Translations under genes and position numbers: made by a program
Notes under the pieces: model-generated
Database searches by the model: none
What the model saw: the letters and a program-made list of their open reading frames with translations, nothing else
Told to the model about the DNA's origin: nothing
NCBI RefSeq assembly: GCF_002727185.1
Contig: NZ_NIZW01000029.1
Span: 1 to 64,000, forward strand
Origin: Rhodopirellula bahusiensis
GTDB taxonomy: Bacteria; Planctomycetota; Planctomycetia; Pirellulales; Pirellulaceae
Length of the DNA stretch: 64,000 nt
Direction: 5' to 3'
In this document: piece by piece, positions 17,217-27,268 of the stretch
How the letters are laid out: every line of letters begins with the position of its first letter
Position numbering within the stretch: position 1 is the first letter of the stretch

Positions 17217-18842
17217 TCAATCGCTGGCAACGGGATGGTTCAGGATCAAGATTCGGAAACCATCTCCGCCAGGGACTTTCACCGCCGGCCATTGTTCGAT
17301 CTTCTGCTGGGTCGTTTCGCTGGACGTGCCGTCGAAGGGATTGAACCAGGTCAAGTTCATCGTTTGCCCGCGGACTTCGCTGGGCAGTCGCAGTCCCAAG
17401 AAGTCATTTTCTTTGGGGACGTAATAGAGAATTTGCCCGTTGTCGTTGTGGAGGCAGAAGCCAGCGTTGCTGCGTTTGTCACCGGCGATCAAATTGCCAA
17501 GGTCGTACTTTTCGACCAGAGTTTGCAGGTGGCGGTAGTAGTCCAATCGCGGGCGATCTTCGGGTTCGAGTTGGGTGATGTCGGGAACGATGACGTTCCA
17601 CGCGGCGCCTTGCCAGTAATGAGTAGGGAACGTGCCTGCGAAGACGCACTGGTAGGCTCGTTCGAGGCAGACTTCCGGTGATGTGTAGTTGCCGTTGAAG
17701 ACGACGTAGGGGCCTTTTTCGTAGCCGCCGTGTTCGATGTTGAGGATCGGTTTGCCAGGGATGTTTTTGCAGACTTCTCGCATCACGTGGTAGAGCTCGG
17801 ATTGCCAAAGCTGAACGGAGACAAAATCAATTTTGTCGGCGAAGCGTCGGCAGTAGCCGTAGTCATGCACGGTGATCAAACGTTGGTAGGCATCCAACTC
17901 ACGCAGGCGTTCGATCCGTCCGTGGATGTAGTTGACGTCGTTGTGCCCGTATCCGAGAGCTTCTTTGGAGATGTCCCAAATCAGGTTGGGATAGGCTTGG
18001 TAGCGGCGGACGACGTAATCGAAATAGCGGTTGTCGGCCTCGGAGTTGGCTTCTGGCCAGTTCACACGTTTGTTCCAGACGTAGACCATCAGGTGAGCGG
18101 CGATGCCCTTTTGATCGAGGTATTCGATCACTCGGTCGAGTCGTTGGAAGTACTCGATGTTGAGCTTCGAATGATCAGGTGATTCGTTGTCGCCCGCAAA
18201 CGGATAGACGTTGGGGCTGCCGTATTCGTACTTGGAATCCAGACGATCGTCCTTGGCCCATTTGACGTCGTAAGCAAACACGTTCAGGACGACTTGGTTG
18301 AATCCGTTTTCGGCCAGCGTGTCGACGAACTGCCGCGTCTTGGGGATGTCGCCCGCGTTTTCAGCGTCGAGTGCAAACAGCCAATCGCATTCAAACGCGA
18401 TCGGGTAATAGCGGTTTCTGTTTTGAAATTGGAACTGGCGGTCGTTGTCCGGATCGAGCTCGATTCCGCCACGACGTTCGTCGGCTGAGGCGGCTACATT
18501 CAGCGTGCCGGTTTGAGCGTTGAGCTCGGTGTTGGGTGAAGCCGTTTGGTAGGTCCACTTGCCTGCTGCGGACGGCGTGAAGCGGATGCAATAGGTTTGG
18601 TCGCCGTCGTAGAAGCCGGGGACTTTCAGTGTTTGGCCGACTTCGTTTGAGAAGGTTGCTGAGAACGGTGTGTCGACGGGATTGTCTGCCAGCGTGTCGA
18701 CTTGGAAACGAAGCTCGGTGACCTCCCACTGCCTCGGTGTTTGGGGAGACGCTTCGTCGGCATGAACGAAGGAATGGCCGATCACGACGCAACTGGCGAG
18801 AAGCAGGTGGAGTGCGAAAGCTGGCAAACGCATGGGATTCAT
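17217..18842 (-). CDS. Secreted glycoside hydrolase-like protein with DUF5060 domain
   Basis: About 541 residues from the ATG at 18842 (MNPMRLPAFALHLLLASCVV), giving a clean signal peptide cut near FVHADEA; an ATG at 18878 is also open. The N-terminal domain (about 35-140) matches DUF5060 (VDTPFSATFSNEVGQTLKVPGFYDGD). A TIM-barrel follows, with LAENGFNQVVLNVFAYD; IWDISKEALGYG carries a candidate acid/base Glu and ILNIEHGGYEKG a candidate nucleophile Glu, as in clan GH-A. A small beta domain closes the protein. It probably attacks algal or plant polysaccharide outside the cytoplasm; the linkage is unknown. It is convergent with the hydrolase gene (6 bases apart). Confidence 0.8.
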   Translation of the reverse strand: MNPMRLPAFALHLLLASCVVIGHSFVHADEASPQTPRQWEVTELRFQVDTLADNPVDTPFSATFSNEVGQTLKVPGFYDGDQTYCIRFTPSAAGKWTYQTASPNTELNAQTGTLNVAASADERRGGIELDPDNDRQFQFQNRNRYYPIAFECDWLFALDAENAGDIPKTRQFVDTLAENGFNQVVLNVFAYDVKWAKDDRLDSKYEYGSPNVYPFAGDNESPDHSKLNIEYFQRLDRVIEYLDQKGIAAHLMVYVWNKRVNWPEANSEADNRYFDYVVRRYQAYPNLIWDISKEALGYGHNDVNYIHGRIERLRELDAYQRLITVHDYGYCRRFADKIDFVSVQLWQSELYHVMREVCKNIPGKPILNIEHGGYEKGPYVVFNGNYTSPEVCLERAYQCVFAGTFPTHYWQGAAWNVIVPDITQLEPEDRPRLDYYRHLQTLVEKYDLGNLIAGDKRSNAGFCLHNDNGQILYYVPKENDFLGLRLPSEVRGQTMNLTWFNPFDGTSSETTQQKIEQWPAVKVPGGDGFRILILNHPVASD

Positions 18843-19075
18843 CTGGGGAAGATGGGGTGGGGAAGCGAGACGAGGCATCGTATTCCAGCCGGTGGGCGGC
18901 TTCTATTCGAGCGGACAGAAGAAAACCAGAAACGCCGTGATTTCCAGGGTGAGACGCGATCGGATTGCGCAAGGACTCTATGGATCGTGCCGGGTGGGGG
19001 ATCGGCGGATGTCGAGGGAGAATCTGCATTGGTAGAGTTTGTGATCATCTCCCCCACAACCACAGGAACACACCC

Positions 19076-20056
19076 ATGCGAGGCGTCTTGGTCACGAAGA
19101 ACGACAAGGATATCAGCGCGACGTTGCAAGACATTGAGGAGCAACAATTGCCCGAGGGCAATGTGACCGTGCGAGTGCACTGGTCCAGCTTCAACTACAA
19201 AGACGTGTTGGCGATCACAGGAAAGATGCCGGTGATTCGTTCGTACCCCATGGTGCCCGGAATCGATTTGGCTGGCGTCGTCGAATCCAGCGACGTCGAT
19301 CGCTATCAAGTCGGCCAAGAGGTTTTGGTGACGGGCTACGGAATTGGCGAAGCCCACTGGGGCGGGTACGCCGAACTGGCTCGTGTGCCGGGCGATTGGT
19401 TGGTGCCGCTTCCAGAAGGATTGACGATGCGTCAATCGATGGCGATCGGGACGGCTGGCTTCACCGCGATGCTGTGCGTGATGGCATTGGAACGTGGCGG
19501 TGTCACGCCCGACCAAGGGCCGATCTTGGTGACCGGTGCTGGCGGGGGTGTTGGCAGCGTCGCGATTGGGTTGCTGTCGAAACTGGGGTATGAAGTCGCG
19601 GCGGTTTCAGGGCGTCCAGAAGCGGCGGACTACTTGAAAGAACTTGGTGCGAGCGAAGTGCTGCCACGGTCCGAGTTTTCGCAGCCCGGCAAACCGCTGG
19701 GCAAAGAACGTTGGGCGGGCGCGGTGGATGTCGTCGGCAGTCACACGCTGGCGAACATCTGTGCATCGACGAAGTACGACGGCATCGTGACGGCGTGTGG
19801 GTTGGCCGGTGGCATGGAATTTCCCGCGACGGTGGCTCCATTCATTCTGCGAGGCGTGACGTTGGTCGGCATCGACAGTGTCCAGTGCAAGCAACCTCGA
19901 CGCTCGGAAGCTTGGCAGCGTTTGGTGGAAGATTTGGACCTGGCGAAATTGGAAACCATGACCAACGAGATCCAACTCGACGACGTGATTGAGACCGCGA
20001 AAAATTGGGGCCAGAGCGATCACCGCGGACGTGTGGTGGTGGCGGTTCAAAGTTAG
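19076..20056 (+). CDS. acuI: MDR-family oxidoreductase, AcuI/YhdH type (acrylyl-CoA reductase-like)
   Basis: A 326-residue protein from the ATG at 19076; frames opening earlier (18965) lack family similarity. The order MRGVLVTKNDKDISATLQDI, SSFNYKDVLAITGKMPVIRS (Phe-Asn-Tyr-Lys-Asp is diagnostic), PMVPGIDLAGVV, VTGYGIGEAHWGGYAE, VTGAGGGVGSVAIGLLSKLG (NADPH site), IDSVQCKQPRR fits the YhdH/AcuI group. These zinc-independent enzymes reduce acrylyl-CoA with NADPH, for example in DMSP or 3-hydroxypropionate metabolism. The gene is transcribed alone, divergent from the DUF5060 gene. The specific assignment to acrylyl-CoA is by family. Confidence 0.85.
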   Translation: MRGVLVTKNDKDISATLQDIEEQQLPEGNVTVRVHWSSFNYKDVLAITGKMPVIRSYPMVPGIDLAGVVESSDVDRYQVGQEVLVTGYGIGEAHWGGYAELARVPGDWLVPLPEGLTMRQSMAIGTAGFTAMLCVMALERGGVTPDQGPILVTGAGGGVGSVAIGLLSKLGYEVAAVSGRPEAADYLKELGASEVLPRSEFSQPGKPLGKERWAGAVDVVGSHTLANICASTKYDGIVTACGLAGGMEFPATVAPFILRGVTLVGIDSVQCKQPRRSEAWQRLVEDLDLAKLETMTNEIQLDDVIETAKNWGQSDHRGRVVVAVQS

Positions 20057-20073
20057 TTGGCCGCGAAAATATT

Positions 20074-20134
20074 AGCCGCACGGCGTTAGCCGCGGTTACG
20101 TGCAAGAGAGAACCGCGGCTAACGCCGTGCGGCT
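20074..20134. repeat. Perfect 24-bp inverted repeat (type 1 core) between convergent genes
   Basis: AGCCGCACGGCGTTAGCCGC continuing to GGTT (20074-20097) pairs perfectly with 20111-20134 around a 13-base loop. It shares GGCGTTAGCC...CGGTT with the element at 3537-3662. It lies between the ends of acuI and gluQ and may serve both as a terminator, although there is no clear T-run. Confidence 0.8.
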
Positions 20135-20193
20135 GATTGTTGTGCCGTTGGTCATGACAGAATCAGCCGCAAGCTGGTCGGCTTGTTGGAGGT

Positions 20194-21180
20194 TCAGGCC
20201 TCGGAGGACCCGAAGTCATCGACGATGGTTGGTTGGCGATGGATGCGAACCCAGTCGAATTGACCGATCAGTTTTTGGTGGATTTGATCGAGCGTCATGT
20301 CTTTCAGCGAGTCATCCGAATCGGGGCAAAGTCCCGATGTTTTCGCGGCCCAGCGGACGATCGTTTCAGGCGTCATGCCTTGTTCGCGAAAATGTGACAG
20401 GCGTGTGTCGCCGTGACGTTTGGCGAGCCGGCGACCGTCGGTGCCGGTGACCAGCGGCACGTGTGCGTGGCTGGGTGGGGAATGCCCCAATGCTTCGTAG
20501 AGTTGAAGTTGCCGAAAAGTGCTGAGGATCAAGTCGTCGCCGCGGACGACTTCCGTGACTCCCGCGTCGATGTCATCGATGACGACCGCGAGTTGATACG
20601 CCGCCAAGCAGTCTGCGGCTGTTTCGGCTTTTCTCGTGATGGGAAAATCGCCGATGTCTCGAATGGGATCGCAAGTGACTTCGCCGTGGACTCGATCAAA
20701 AAAACCATCGGGCGTCGCTTGCATTCGAAAGCGAAAACAGAACGGTTTGTCTTCCGGCAACGGGTCGCCGTTTTTCCAGCCCGCACAGGTGCCGGGATAG
20801 ACCGGTGCATCGGGCGTCCATCCCGAGGCGGTGCTTTCATGCGGGGCTGATGCGGCGGCTTCGATGTCGCGACGCGTGCAACTGCATGGGTAGACGCGAC
20901 CGGCGCGGAGCAATTGTTCGCGGGCTTGGTCGTACAGCGGCGAGCGTTCGGTTTGGATGATCGGGTCGCCGTCCCAATCCATGCCGAGCCATCTCAGGTC
21001 CGTGATGGCTTGTTCGGTGGCCCACGGTTTGATGCGTGGCGAATCGATGTCTTCGATCCGCAGAATCAAACGCGCGTTTTGGGAGCGAGCACTCCAGTAC
21101 GCGATCAGGAATGTTCTCGCGTTGCCGAGGTGCTGGGCTCCCGTTGGCGAAGGTGCCAATCGGCAAACGGCACTGGACAT
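20194..21180 (-). CDS. gluQ: Glutamyl-Q tRNA(Asp) synthetase
   Basis: A 328-residue truncated glutamyl-tRNA synthetase lacking the anticodon-binding domain. It has CRLAPSPTGAQHLGNARTFL (HIGH-type motif), LRIEDIDSPR, the zinc-type cluster CSCTRRDI with a downstream Cys, VVRGDDLILSTFRQ and LAKRHGD (KMSKS equivalent). GluQ-RS glutamylates the queuosine base of tRNA(Asp). The ATG at 21180 shares one base with the asnS stop, so the gene is translationally coupled to asnS; the longer open frame to 21327 lies inside asnS. Confidence 0.9.
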   Translation of the reverse strand: MSSAVCRLAPSPTGAQHLGNARTFLIAYWSARSQNARLILRIEDIDSPRIKPWATEQAITDLRWLGMDWDGDPIIQTERSPLYDQAREQLLRAGRVYPCSCTRRDIEAAASAPHESTASGWTPDAPVYPGTCAGWKNGDPLPEDKPFCFRFRMQATPDGFFDRVHGEVTCDPIRDIGDFPITRKAETAADCLAAYQLAVVIDDIDAGVTEVVRGDDLILSTFRQLQLYEALGHSPPSHAHVPLVTGTDGRRLAKRHGDTRLSHFREQGMTPETIVRWAAKTSGLCPDSDDSLKDMTLDQIHQKLIGQFDWVRIHRQPTIVDDFGSSEA

Positions 21181-22580
21181 CAAAATTCGGCGTTGCCCGG
21201 CGTGCGTGGGAACGGGATCACGTCGCGAATATTGGCCATGCCGGTGACGTACTGGACGGCTCGTTCCAATCCCAAGCCGAATCCCGCGTGGGGCACGGTG
21301 CCGTAGCGACGCAGGTCGACGTACCACCAGTATTCCGATTCGTCCAAGCCGCCTTCGGCCATGCGGCGTTGCAGCACATCAAGACGTTCTTCACGTTGCG
21401 AACCACCGATGATTTCGCCGACACCGGGAACCAAAACGTCCATCGCGGCGACGGTTTTGCCATCGTCGCTGACTCGCATGTAGAACGGTTTGATCGAGGA
21501 CGGGTAGTCCGTCAGGATGACTGGGCCCCCGACGACGCTGGTCAAATACCGTTCGTGTTCGGCTTGGAGGTCCGTGCCCCACTCGACCGGGTACTCGAAC
21601 TTTTCATCGCAAGCAAGCAAACGCTCGACCGCATCGGTGTAGGTCATGTGTTCGAATGGTTTTTCGATCACCGATTTGAGTTGGTCGATTTTTCCTTTTT
21701 CGATGCGCTCGTTGAAGAACTCCATGTCTTCGCCGCAATGCGAGAGGCAATCCGAGAAGACTCGTTTGAGGAATCTTTCCGCCAATTGCATGTTGTCGTG
21801 GAGGTCGTAGAAGGCGGCTTCGGGTTCGACCATCCAGAATTCGGCCAGGTGCCGCGACGTGTTGCTGTTTTCGGCGCGGAAGGTGGGGCCAAAGGTGTAC
21901 ACGCGAGACAACGCCGTCGCGTAGGTTTCCGCTTCCAATTGCCCGCTGACCGTCAGATGGGTTGGCTTTTGAAAGAAATCCTGTTTGGTGTCGAAGGGGC
22001 GATTCGAACCAGCCAGTTTTTCCAGGTTCAGTGTCGTGACGCGGAACATTTCGCCGGCGCCTTCGCAGTCGCTGGCTGTGATGATCGGCGTGTGCAGGTA
22101 GTTGAAGCCTTCGTCGTCGAAGAAGCGGTGGATCGATTGGCTGATCCGGTTGCGAACTCGCATCACCGCGCCGAGGGTGTTGGTTCGGGCTCGCAGGTGC
22201 GACCATTCGCGAAGTTTTTCGAACGAGTGCCGTTTCTTTTGCAGCGGGTAGGTTTCTCCATCGCACCTGCCGATGACGCGAACGGAGTTGGCGTGCAGTT
22301 CAGTGGCCTGGCCTTTGGCGGGGGACTCGACTAGTTCGCCTTGGACGACGACGCTGCATCCGGCCGTCAATTTTTGAATTTCTTCGGCATAGTTTTCCAG
22401 CTCGGCCGGGGCGACGACTTGCAGGTTGCCCAGCGAAGTGCCGTCGTTGACTTCCAAGAAGCTGAAGCCGCCTTTGCTGTCACGTCGTGTTCGAATCCAC
22501 CCGCGAATTTCGACTGGGCGAGGCAACTCAGTGCTGGTGCGGCAGGCGTCAATCGTGGTCCAGTCCATGGGAGCAATCAT
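21180..22580 (-). CDS. asnS: Asparaginyl-tRNA synthetase
   Basis: A 466-residue class IIb synthetase, the normal length, from the ATG at 22580 ([14 protein letters not shown]); ATG 22568 is a close alternative. The OB-fold anticodon domain has [20 protein letters not shown]; the catalytic core has [40 protein letters not shown] (motif 2) and [15 protein letters not shown] (motif 3). It charges tRNA(Asn) directly. It forms an operon with gluQ and is divergent from acs. Confidence 0.95.
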   Translation of the reverse strand: MIAPMDWTTIDACRTSTELPRPVEIRGWIRTRRDSKGGFSFLEVNDGTSLGNLQVVAPAELENYAEEIQKLTAGCSVVVQGELVESPAKGQATELHANSVRVIGRCDGETYPLQKKRHSFEKLREWSHLRARTNTLGAVMRVRNRISQSIHRFFDDEGFNYLHTPIITASDCEGAGEMFRVTTLNLEKLAGSNRPFDTKQDFFQKPTHLTVSGQLEAETYATALSRVYTFGPTFRAENSNTSRHLAEFWMVEPEAAFYDLHDNMQLAERFLKRVFSDCLSHCGEDMEFFNERIEKGKIDQLKSVIEKPFEHMTYTDAVERLLACDEKFEYPVEWGTDLQAEHERYLTSVVGGPVILTDYPSSIKPFYMRVSDDGKTVAAMDVLVPGVGEIIGGSQREERLDVLQRRMAEGGLDESEYWWYVDLRRYGTVPHAGFGLGLERAVQYVTGMANIRDVIPFPRTPGNAEF

Positions 22581-22725
22581 CGAGCGTTGAAGGGAGGCAA
22601 AAGGATGAACTGTGTATCGTAGCGAATTGGTTCTGGATCGCCTCCACCACAACGGAAGCGATTCCCATTAAGCTAAGGGCTGACGTGTTTCCCTCCCCGC
22701 TCCTCGATTGCCCCCATCCTGACCC

Positions 22726-24741
22726 ATGCCCACCGCGTCCGCGTCTGAATCCAGTTCCAACCAACCCGAATCCTCAAATGCGTCGGGATCGATCGATCAC
22801 GTTTTGGTGGAAGACCGTTTGTTTCACCCGTCGGCCGAGTTCACTGCAAAAGCGGTGATCTCGACGGAGGAACAGTACGAAAAGCTGGCCACCGCCGCTC
22901 GCGAAAATCCGGATGAATTTTGGCGAGCCGAAGCACTGGAACATTTGCATTGGTTCGAACCGTTTGACACGGTTTGCGATTGGCAGCCACCACACGCGAA
23001 ATGGTTCGTCGGTGGCAAGACCAACGCCAGCTACAACTGCGTCGACGCCCACGTGGCAGCGGGACGCGGCGATCGGACGGCGATCATTTGGGAAGGGGAA
23101 CCCGTTGAGGACGGAAAGCCTCGCGATCAACGCACGCTCACCTTTGCTGAATTGCAAACCGAAGTTGCCAAGTGCGCCGAGGGGCTGACTCAGTTGGGCA
23201 TTGGTGTTGGCGACGTGGTCAGCATCTACATGCCGATGACTCCGGAGCTGGCCATCGCGATGTTGGCGTGTGCTCGCATCGGTGCCGTTCACTCGGTCAT
23301 CTTTGCTGGGTTCAGTGCCGCTTCCATCGCGGAACGAAACAATGACGCTTCCGCCAAACTGATGATCACATCGGATGGGCTGTACCGTCGCGGCAAGATT
23401 TTGCCACTCAAAGAAACGGTCAACGAAGCACTCGAAAATTCGTCGACCGTTGAGCACTGCTTGGTGCTTCGACGCACCGGTGAAGAAGTGCCGATGCAAG
23501 AAGGTCGAGACGTTTGGTGGCACGACGTCGTGGACAGCCAGCCGGGTGAGATGGCAGCGAAGCCGCTCGATAGCGAAACGCCTCTGTTCATCCTTTACAC
23601 GTCAGGCAGCACCGGAAAACCCAAGGGCATCCTGCACACCACGGCGGGTTACAACTTGTGGGCCAAGCGAACTTTTCAGTGGGTGTTCGACCACCGCGAA
23701 GACGACGTGTATTGGTGCACGGCAGATTGCGGATGGATCACCGGTCACAGTTACATTGTGTACGGGCCGTTGTCCGCCGGGGCGACTTGTTTGATGTACG
23801 AAGGCGCGCCGAACTTTCCCGCGGAAGATCGGTTCTGGGACATCGTTGAGCGTCACAAGGTCAACATTCTTTACACCGCACCAACCGCTGTTCGAGCCTT
23901 CATCAAATGGGGCGACGAACATGTCGACAAGCACGATTTGTCGAGCTTGCGATTGCTGGGCAGCGTCGGCGAAGGCATCAACCCAGAAGCTTGGATGTGG
24001 TACCACAAAAAGATCGGTGCTGAGAAATGCCCGATCGTTGACACGTGGTGGCAAACCGAAACGGGCGGCATCATGATGAGCCCGCTGCCGGGGATCACGC
24101 CAACCAAACCAGGATCTTGCACGCGGCCGTTGCCAGGAGTTGTGCCGAGCATCGTCGATGAACTCGGCAATTCGGTGGACAGCGAGCACGGCGGAAAGCT
24201 TTGCATCTCGCAACCATGGCCCGGAATGTTGCGTGGGATCTACGGCGACGAAGAGCGATTCGTTGAGCAGTATTGGTCGGACGTTCCGAACAAGTACCTG
24301 ACCGGCGACAACGCTCGCTGCGACACCGACGGGTACTACTGGATCATGGGACGCATCGATGATGTGATCAATGTGTCCGGGCACCGGTTGAGCACGATCG
24401 AGGTGGAATCCGCCTTGGTTTCTCACCCCGATGTTTGCGAAGCCGCCGTGGTGGGACGTCCGGATGATTGCAAAGGGCAAGCCATCGCGGCATTTGTCAC
24501 TTCCAACGACCGCGGTCACGACGATGAATTCCGCAAGGAGCTGAAACTACACGTGCGAAAGGAAATCGGTGCGTTGGCTCAGCCCGACGACATCCGCTTC
24601 ACCGCCGCACTGCCCAAGACGCGCAGCGGCAAAATCATGCGGCGTTTGCTGCGAGATGTTGCCGCGGGACGCGAATTGGTGGGTGACACATCGACGCTGG
24701 AAGACCTTTCCTCGCTCGCGAAATTGCAAGAGGAAGACTAG
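22726..24741 (+). CDS. acs: Acetyl-CoA synthetase (AMP-forming)
   Basis: A 671-residue ANL-superfamily enzyme. Motifs: LFILYTSGSTGKPKGILHTT (ATP-binding A3), DCGWITGHSYIVYGPL, TWWQTETGG, YLTGDNARCDTDGYYWIMGR, and the catalytic Lys in KTRSGKIMRRLLRD, the site normally acetylated by Pat-type enzymes. The N-terminal ACAS domain has EALEHLHWFEPFDTV. It activates acetate to acetyl-CoA. It is divergent from asnS with 145 bases between starts, and a sensor kinase gene follows 68 bases later. Confidence 0.95.
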   Translation: MPTASASESSSNQPESSNASGSIDHVLVEDRLFHPSAEFTAKAVISTEEQYEKLATAARENPDEFWRAEALEHLHWFEPFDTVCDWQPPHAKWFVGGKTNASYNCVDAHVAAGRGDRTAIIWEGEPVEDGKPRDQRTLTFAELQTEVAKCAEGLTQLGIGVGDVVSIYMPMTPELAIAMLACARIGAVHSVIFAGFSAASIAERNNDASAKLMITSDGLYRRGKILPLKETVNEALENSSTVEHCLVLRRTGEEVPMQEGRDVWWHDVVDSQPGEMAAKPLDSETPLFILYTSGSTGKPKGILHTTAGYNLWAKRTFQWVFDHREDDVYWCTADCGWITGHSYIVYGPLSAGATCLMYEGAPNFPAEDRFWDIVERHKVNILYTAPTAVRAFIKWGDEHVDKHDLSSLRLLGSVGEGINPEAWMWYHKKIGAEKCPIVDTWWQTETGGIMMSPLPGITPTKPGSCTRPLPGVVPSIVDELGNSVDSEHGGKLCISQPWPGMLRGIYGDEERFVEQYWSDVPNKYLTGDNARCDTDGYYWIMGRIDDVINVSGHRLSTIEVESALVSHPDVCEAAVVGRPDDCKGQAIAAFVTSNDRGHDDEFRKELKLHVRKEIGALAQPDDIRFTAALPKTRSGKIMRRLLRDVAAGRELVGDTSTLEDLSSLAKLQEED

Positions 24742-24809
24742 AGTGGTGGGGCCCTGACCTACTCCTTTGAACTTCAAAATCGGTTCCCGCGTGAACCGAT
24801 GCATGCTCC

Positions 24810-27137
24810 ATGCCCGGTGACCCGAAACGTCCTGACAGGCTGAATTCGATCGGCGGGTCGTCGATCAGTCGGTCCGTGGACGGTCGTTTGGCCGACGGAA
24901 CGAACTCTTCGGAAACTCTCGGGAACGGCGGGCCGTTTTCATCTGCGATCTCCGCGGTTGGTGCTCAGGCGAATGCCGGCGAAATCTCAGATACCAGTTT
25001 GCGGACTTCGATGCAGCCGGCCCCCTGGTTCACTCGACGGCGGGTCGCGACTGGGATTTCCGCCCTGGTGATTTTGGTGATCGCCTGTCTGGCTGGGTCC
25101 ATTTTGGCTTCCGCGATTCAGCGTGCGACCGAGAACCTGGTCGCTCACTCGTTGCAGTCCGTTTTGGCGGCCAACGTGCATTCCCTGGAGATGATGTTCT
25201 CCGATTTGCAGGGGGAATCGGAACGTTACGCTCAGGACGAAAACGTTCGCCAACTCAGTTTGCAATTGCTACGCAACGACGACCAGCCAACCCCGTACGA
25301 ACGCGAGTCGATTCGGCAGAATTTGTTGTCGACCATTCCGCAACTGATCGGAACCGTTCCGTGGCTGATCATGGATCGCGATGGCGTCGTCTTGGCGAGC
25401 AGTCTCGAGTCGATGATCGGATTGAGGGTCGAGTATTCGAAGGTCAATCACGAACGATTGATTGGCGGGAACTCGACGCTGGCGATGCCACAACGTTTGC
25501 CGGGTTGGGAGAATCAAACTGCGATCATGGTCTCGATGTCGCCGCTGATGGACCGAAACCAATGCTTTGGTGCGTTTGGATGGGTGATGGAAGCGGACGA
25601 TCGTTTCAGTGATCTGTTGGAAATCACACGGTCGGGTGCAACGGACGAGTCCTACGCGATCGACGGTCGCGGACGGATGTTGTCGACCAGCCGTTTCCAA
25701 GTCCAGTTGGCCGAGAAAGGATTCCCGGACAACAGTGTGCTGAACTACGAGGTGCGAGATCCGGGATCGGATATTTTGGCTCACGAGGCGATTGCGACTC
25801 CATCCCAAGCGTTGCCTTTGACTCGGATGGCCGATCAAGCGACCCGGCGTGCCGATGGAATGGAATTGGAAGGCTACCGGAACTACCGGGGTGCGATGGT
25901 CGTGGGGGCTTGGAAGTGGTTGCCTGAATTTGACATGGCGGTCGCGACTGAGATCGACGTGGCGGAGGCTTATGAGCCAGCAACCATCCTACGACGAGTT
26001 TTGATTCTGACACTCGCCGGCGTTGTCACGTTATCAAGCATCGCCTTGGCGCTGATCGCATATTCGAGACACCGTGCCCTTCGCAAACAGCGTCTGGCGG
26101 AAGAAGACGGTGATGGTCGACGGATCGGTCAGTATCGGATTCTCGAATTGCTGGGCGTGGGAGGCATGGGATCGGTTTACCGCGGAAGGCACGAGTATCT
26201 GCGACGCGACGTCGCGATCAAGGTGCTCGAGGGCGAGCGTTTGTCGACGCGATCGGTGGCTCGGTTCCATCGCGAAGTTCAGTTGACGTCGACGCTGCGT
26301 CACCCGAACACGATCGCGATTTACGACTTTGGTCAGTGCAGTGCGGCAACGGGCGAATCCCAAATTGGCAATTCGCGAATCGGTGACGAAGTCGATCCCG
26401 AAGAAACGTTTTACTACGTGATGGAATACATTGATGGGGTCTCGCTTCAACAGTTGATCGATTACTACGGGCCTCAAACTCCCGAGCGGACTGTTCACTT
26501 TTTATTGCAGATTTGCGGTTCGATCTCAGAGGCTCACAGTACCGGTTTGATTCATCGCGACATCAAGCCGGCGAACATTTTAGTGAGCGCCCACGGTGGG
26601 CTTTGGGACCACATCAAAGTGCTGGACTTTGGATTGGTCAAAGACATCGGTGGCGATTCGAATTTGACGCTGCAGGAAGGCGTGACCCATGCGGATTCGA
26701 TGACCGGCACGCCGCTCTACATGGCCCCCGAAACAATTCGCGATCCGTCCGCCGCGTCGCCTCGCGCGGACATTTATTCGATCGGATCGGTCGGCTACGC
26801 GTTGCTGACCGGACGTCCGATCTTTGAAGGTGATTCGGTGATCGATCTGTGTTTGAAACAGCTCGAGCAAAACCCACCGCGTCCTGAGGATCGGTTGCAA
26901 CGTCGATTGCCCGGAGACCTGCAGGACATTTTGATGCGGTGCCTGGATCGTTCCGCGTCGAAGCGATTCAAATCCGTGGCGGAATGCACCGCGGCGCTCG
27001 AGTCTCTGCCAGAAGCCGGCCGATGGACTCAGGCGAGGTCGGTCGAATGGTGGGCCAACGAATTCGATCAGGCGGCGAGAACGCAGCCGGGGCAAACCAA
27101 GAATCCAACCGTTGACGACGCTGCGTTGACGCGATGA
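24810..27137 (+). CDS. Transmembrane Ser/Thr protein kinase with extracytoplasmic Cache-like sensor
   Basis: A 775-residue protein. Residues about 82-105 (ISALVILVIACLAGSILASA) and 392-413 are membrane segments bracketing a region of about 290 residues that looks like a Cache/PAS-like sensor (LIMDRDGVVLASSLESMIGL). The kinase domain follows: LLGVGGMGSVYRGRHEYLRRD with the VAIKVLE Lys, HRDIKPANILV, DFGLVKD and TPLYMAPETI. A typical PASTA region is absent; the sensor is placed N-terminal instead, as in chemoreceptors. The kinase presumably reads an external ligand and phosphorylates cytoplasmic targets. It follows acs closely. Confidence 0.9.
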   Translation: MPGDPKRPDRLNSIGGSSISRSVDGRLADGTNSSETLGNGGPFSSAISAVGAQANAGEISDTSLRTSMQPAPWFTRRRVATGISALVILVIACLAGSILASAIQRATENLVAHSLQSVLAANVHSLEMMFSDLQGESERYAQDENVRQLSLQLLRNDDQPTPYERESIRQNLLSTIPQLIGTVPWLIMDRDGVVLASSLESMIGLRVEYSKVNHERLIGGNSTLAMPQRLPGWENQTAIMVSMSPLMDRNQCFGAFGWVMEADDRFSDLLEITRSGATDESYAIDGRGRMLSTSRFQVQLAEKGFPDNSVLNYEVRDPGSDILAHEAIATPSQALPLTRMADQATRRADGMELEGYRNYRGAMVVGAWKWLPEFDMAVATEIDVAEAYEPATILRRVLILTLAGVVTLSSIALALIAYSRHRALRKQRLAEEDGDGRRIGQYRILELLGVGGMGSVYRGRHEYLRRDVAIKVLEGERLSTRSVARFHREVQLTSTLRHPNTIAIYDFGQCSAATGESQIGNSRIGDEVDPEETFYYVMEYIDGVSLQQLIDYYGPQTPERTVHFLLQICGSISEAHSTGLIHRDIKPANILVSAHGGLWDHIKVLDFGLVKDIGGDSNLTLQEGVTHADSMTGTPLYMAPETIRDPSAASPRADIYSIGSVGYALLTGRPIFEGDSVIDLCLKQLEQNPPRPEDRLQRRLPGDLQDILMRCLDRSASKRFKSVAECTAALESLPEAGRWTQARSVEWWANEFDQAARTQPGQTKNPTVDDAALTR

Positions 27138-27268
27138 TCGGTTGGTGGCGAAGACGATGCGTCAGCGTTCGCTGCCAAAGCGTTTGTTGCCGCTTTGGAA
27201 TCACGTCGACGGACTTGGAAGTCCATCGTACGGGGAACAAGTGCTTGTAGCGACTGGGCCGGAGCCGA

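Noticed and set aside
21036-22334. 432-codon open frame antisense to asnS and gluQ
   Set aside because: Its composition is rich in Phe, Arg and Gln with no recognisable domain, and it lies over two well-identified synthetase genes.
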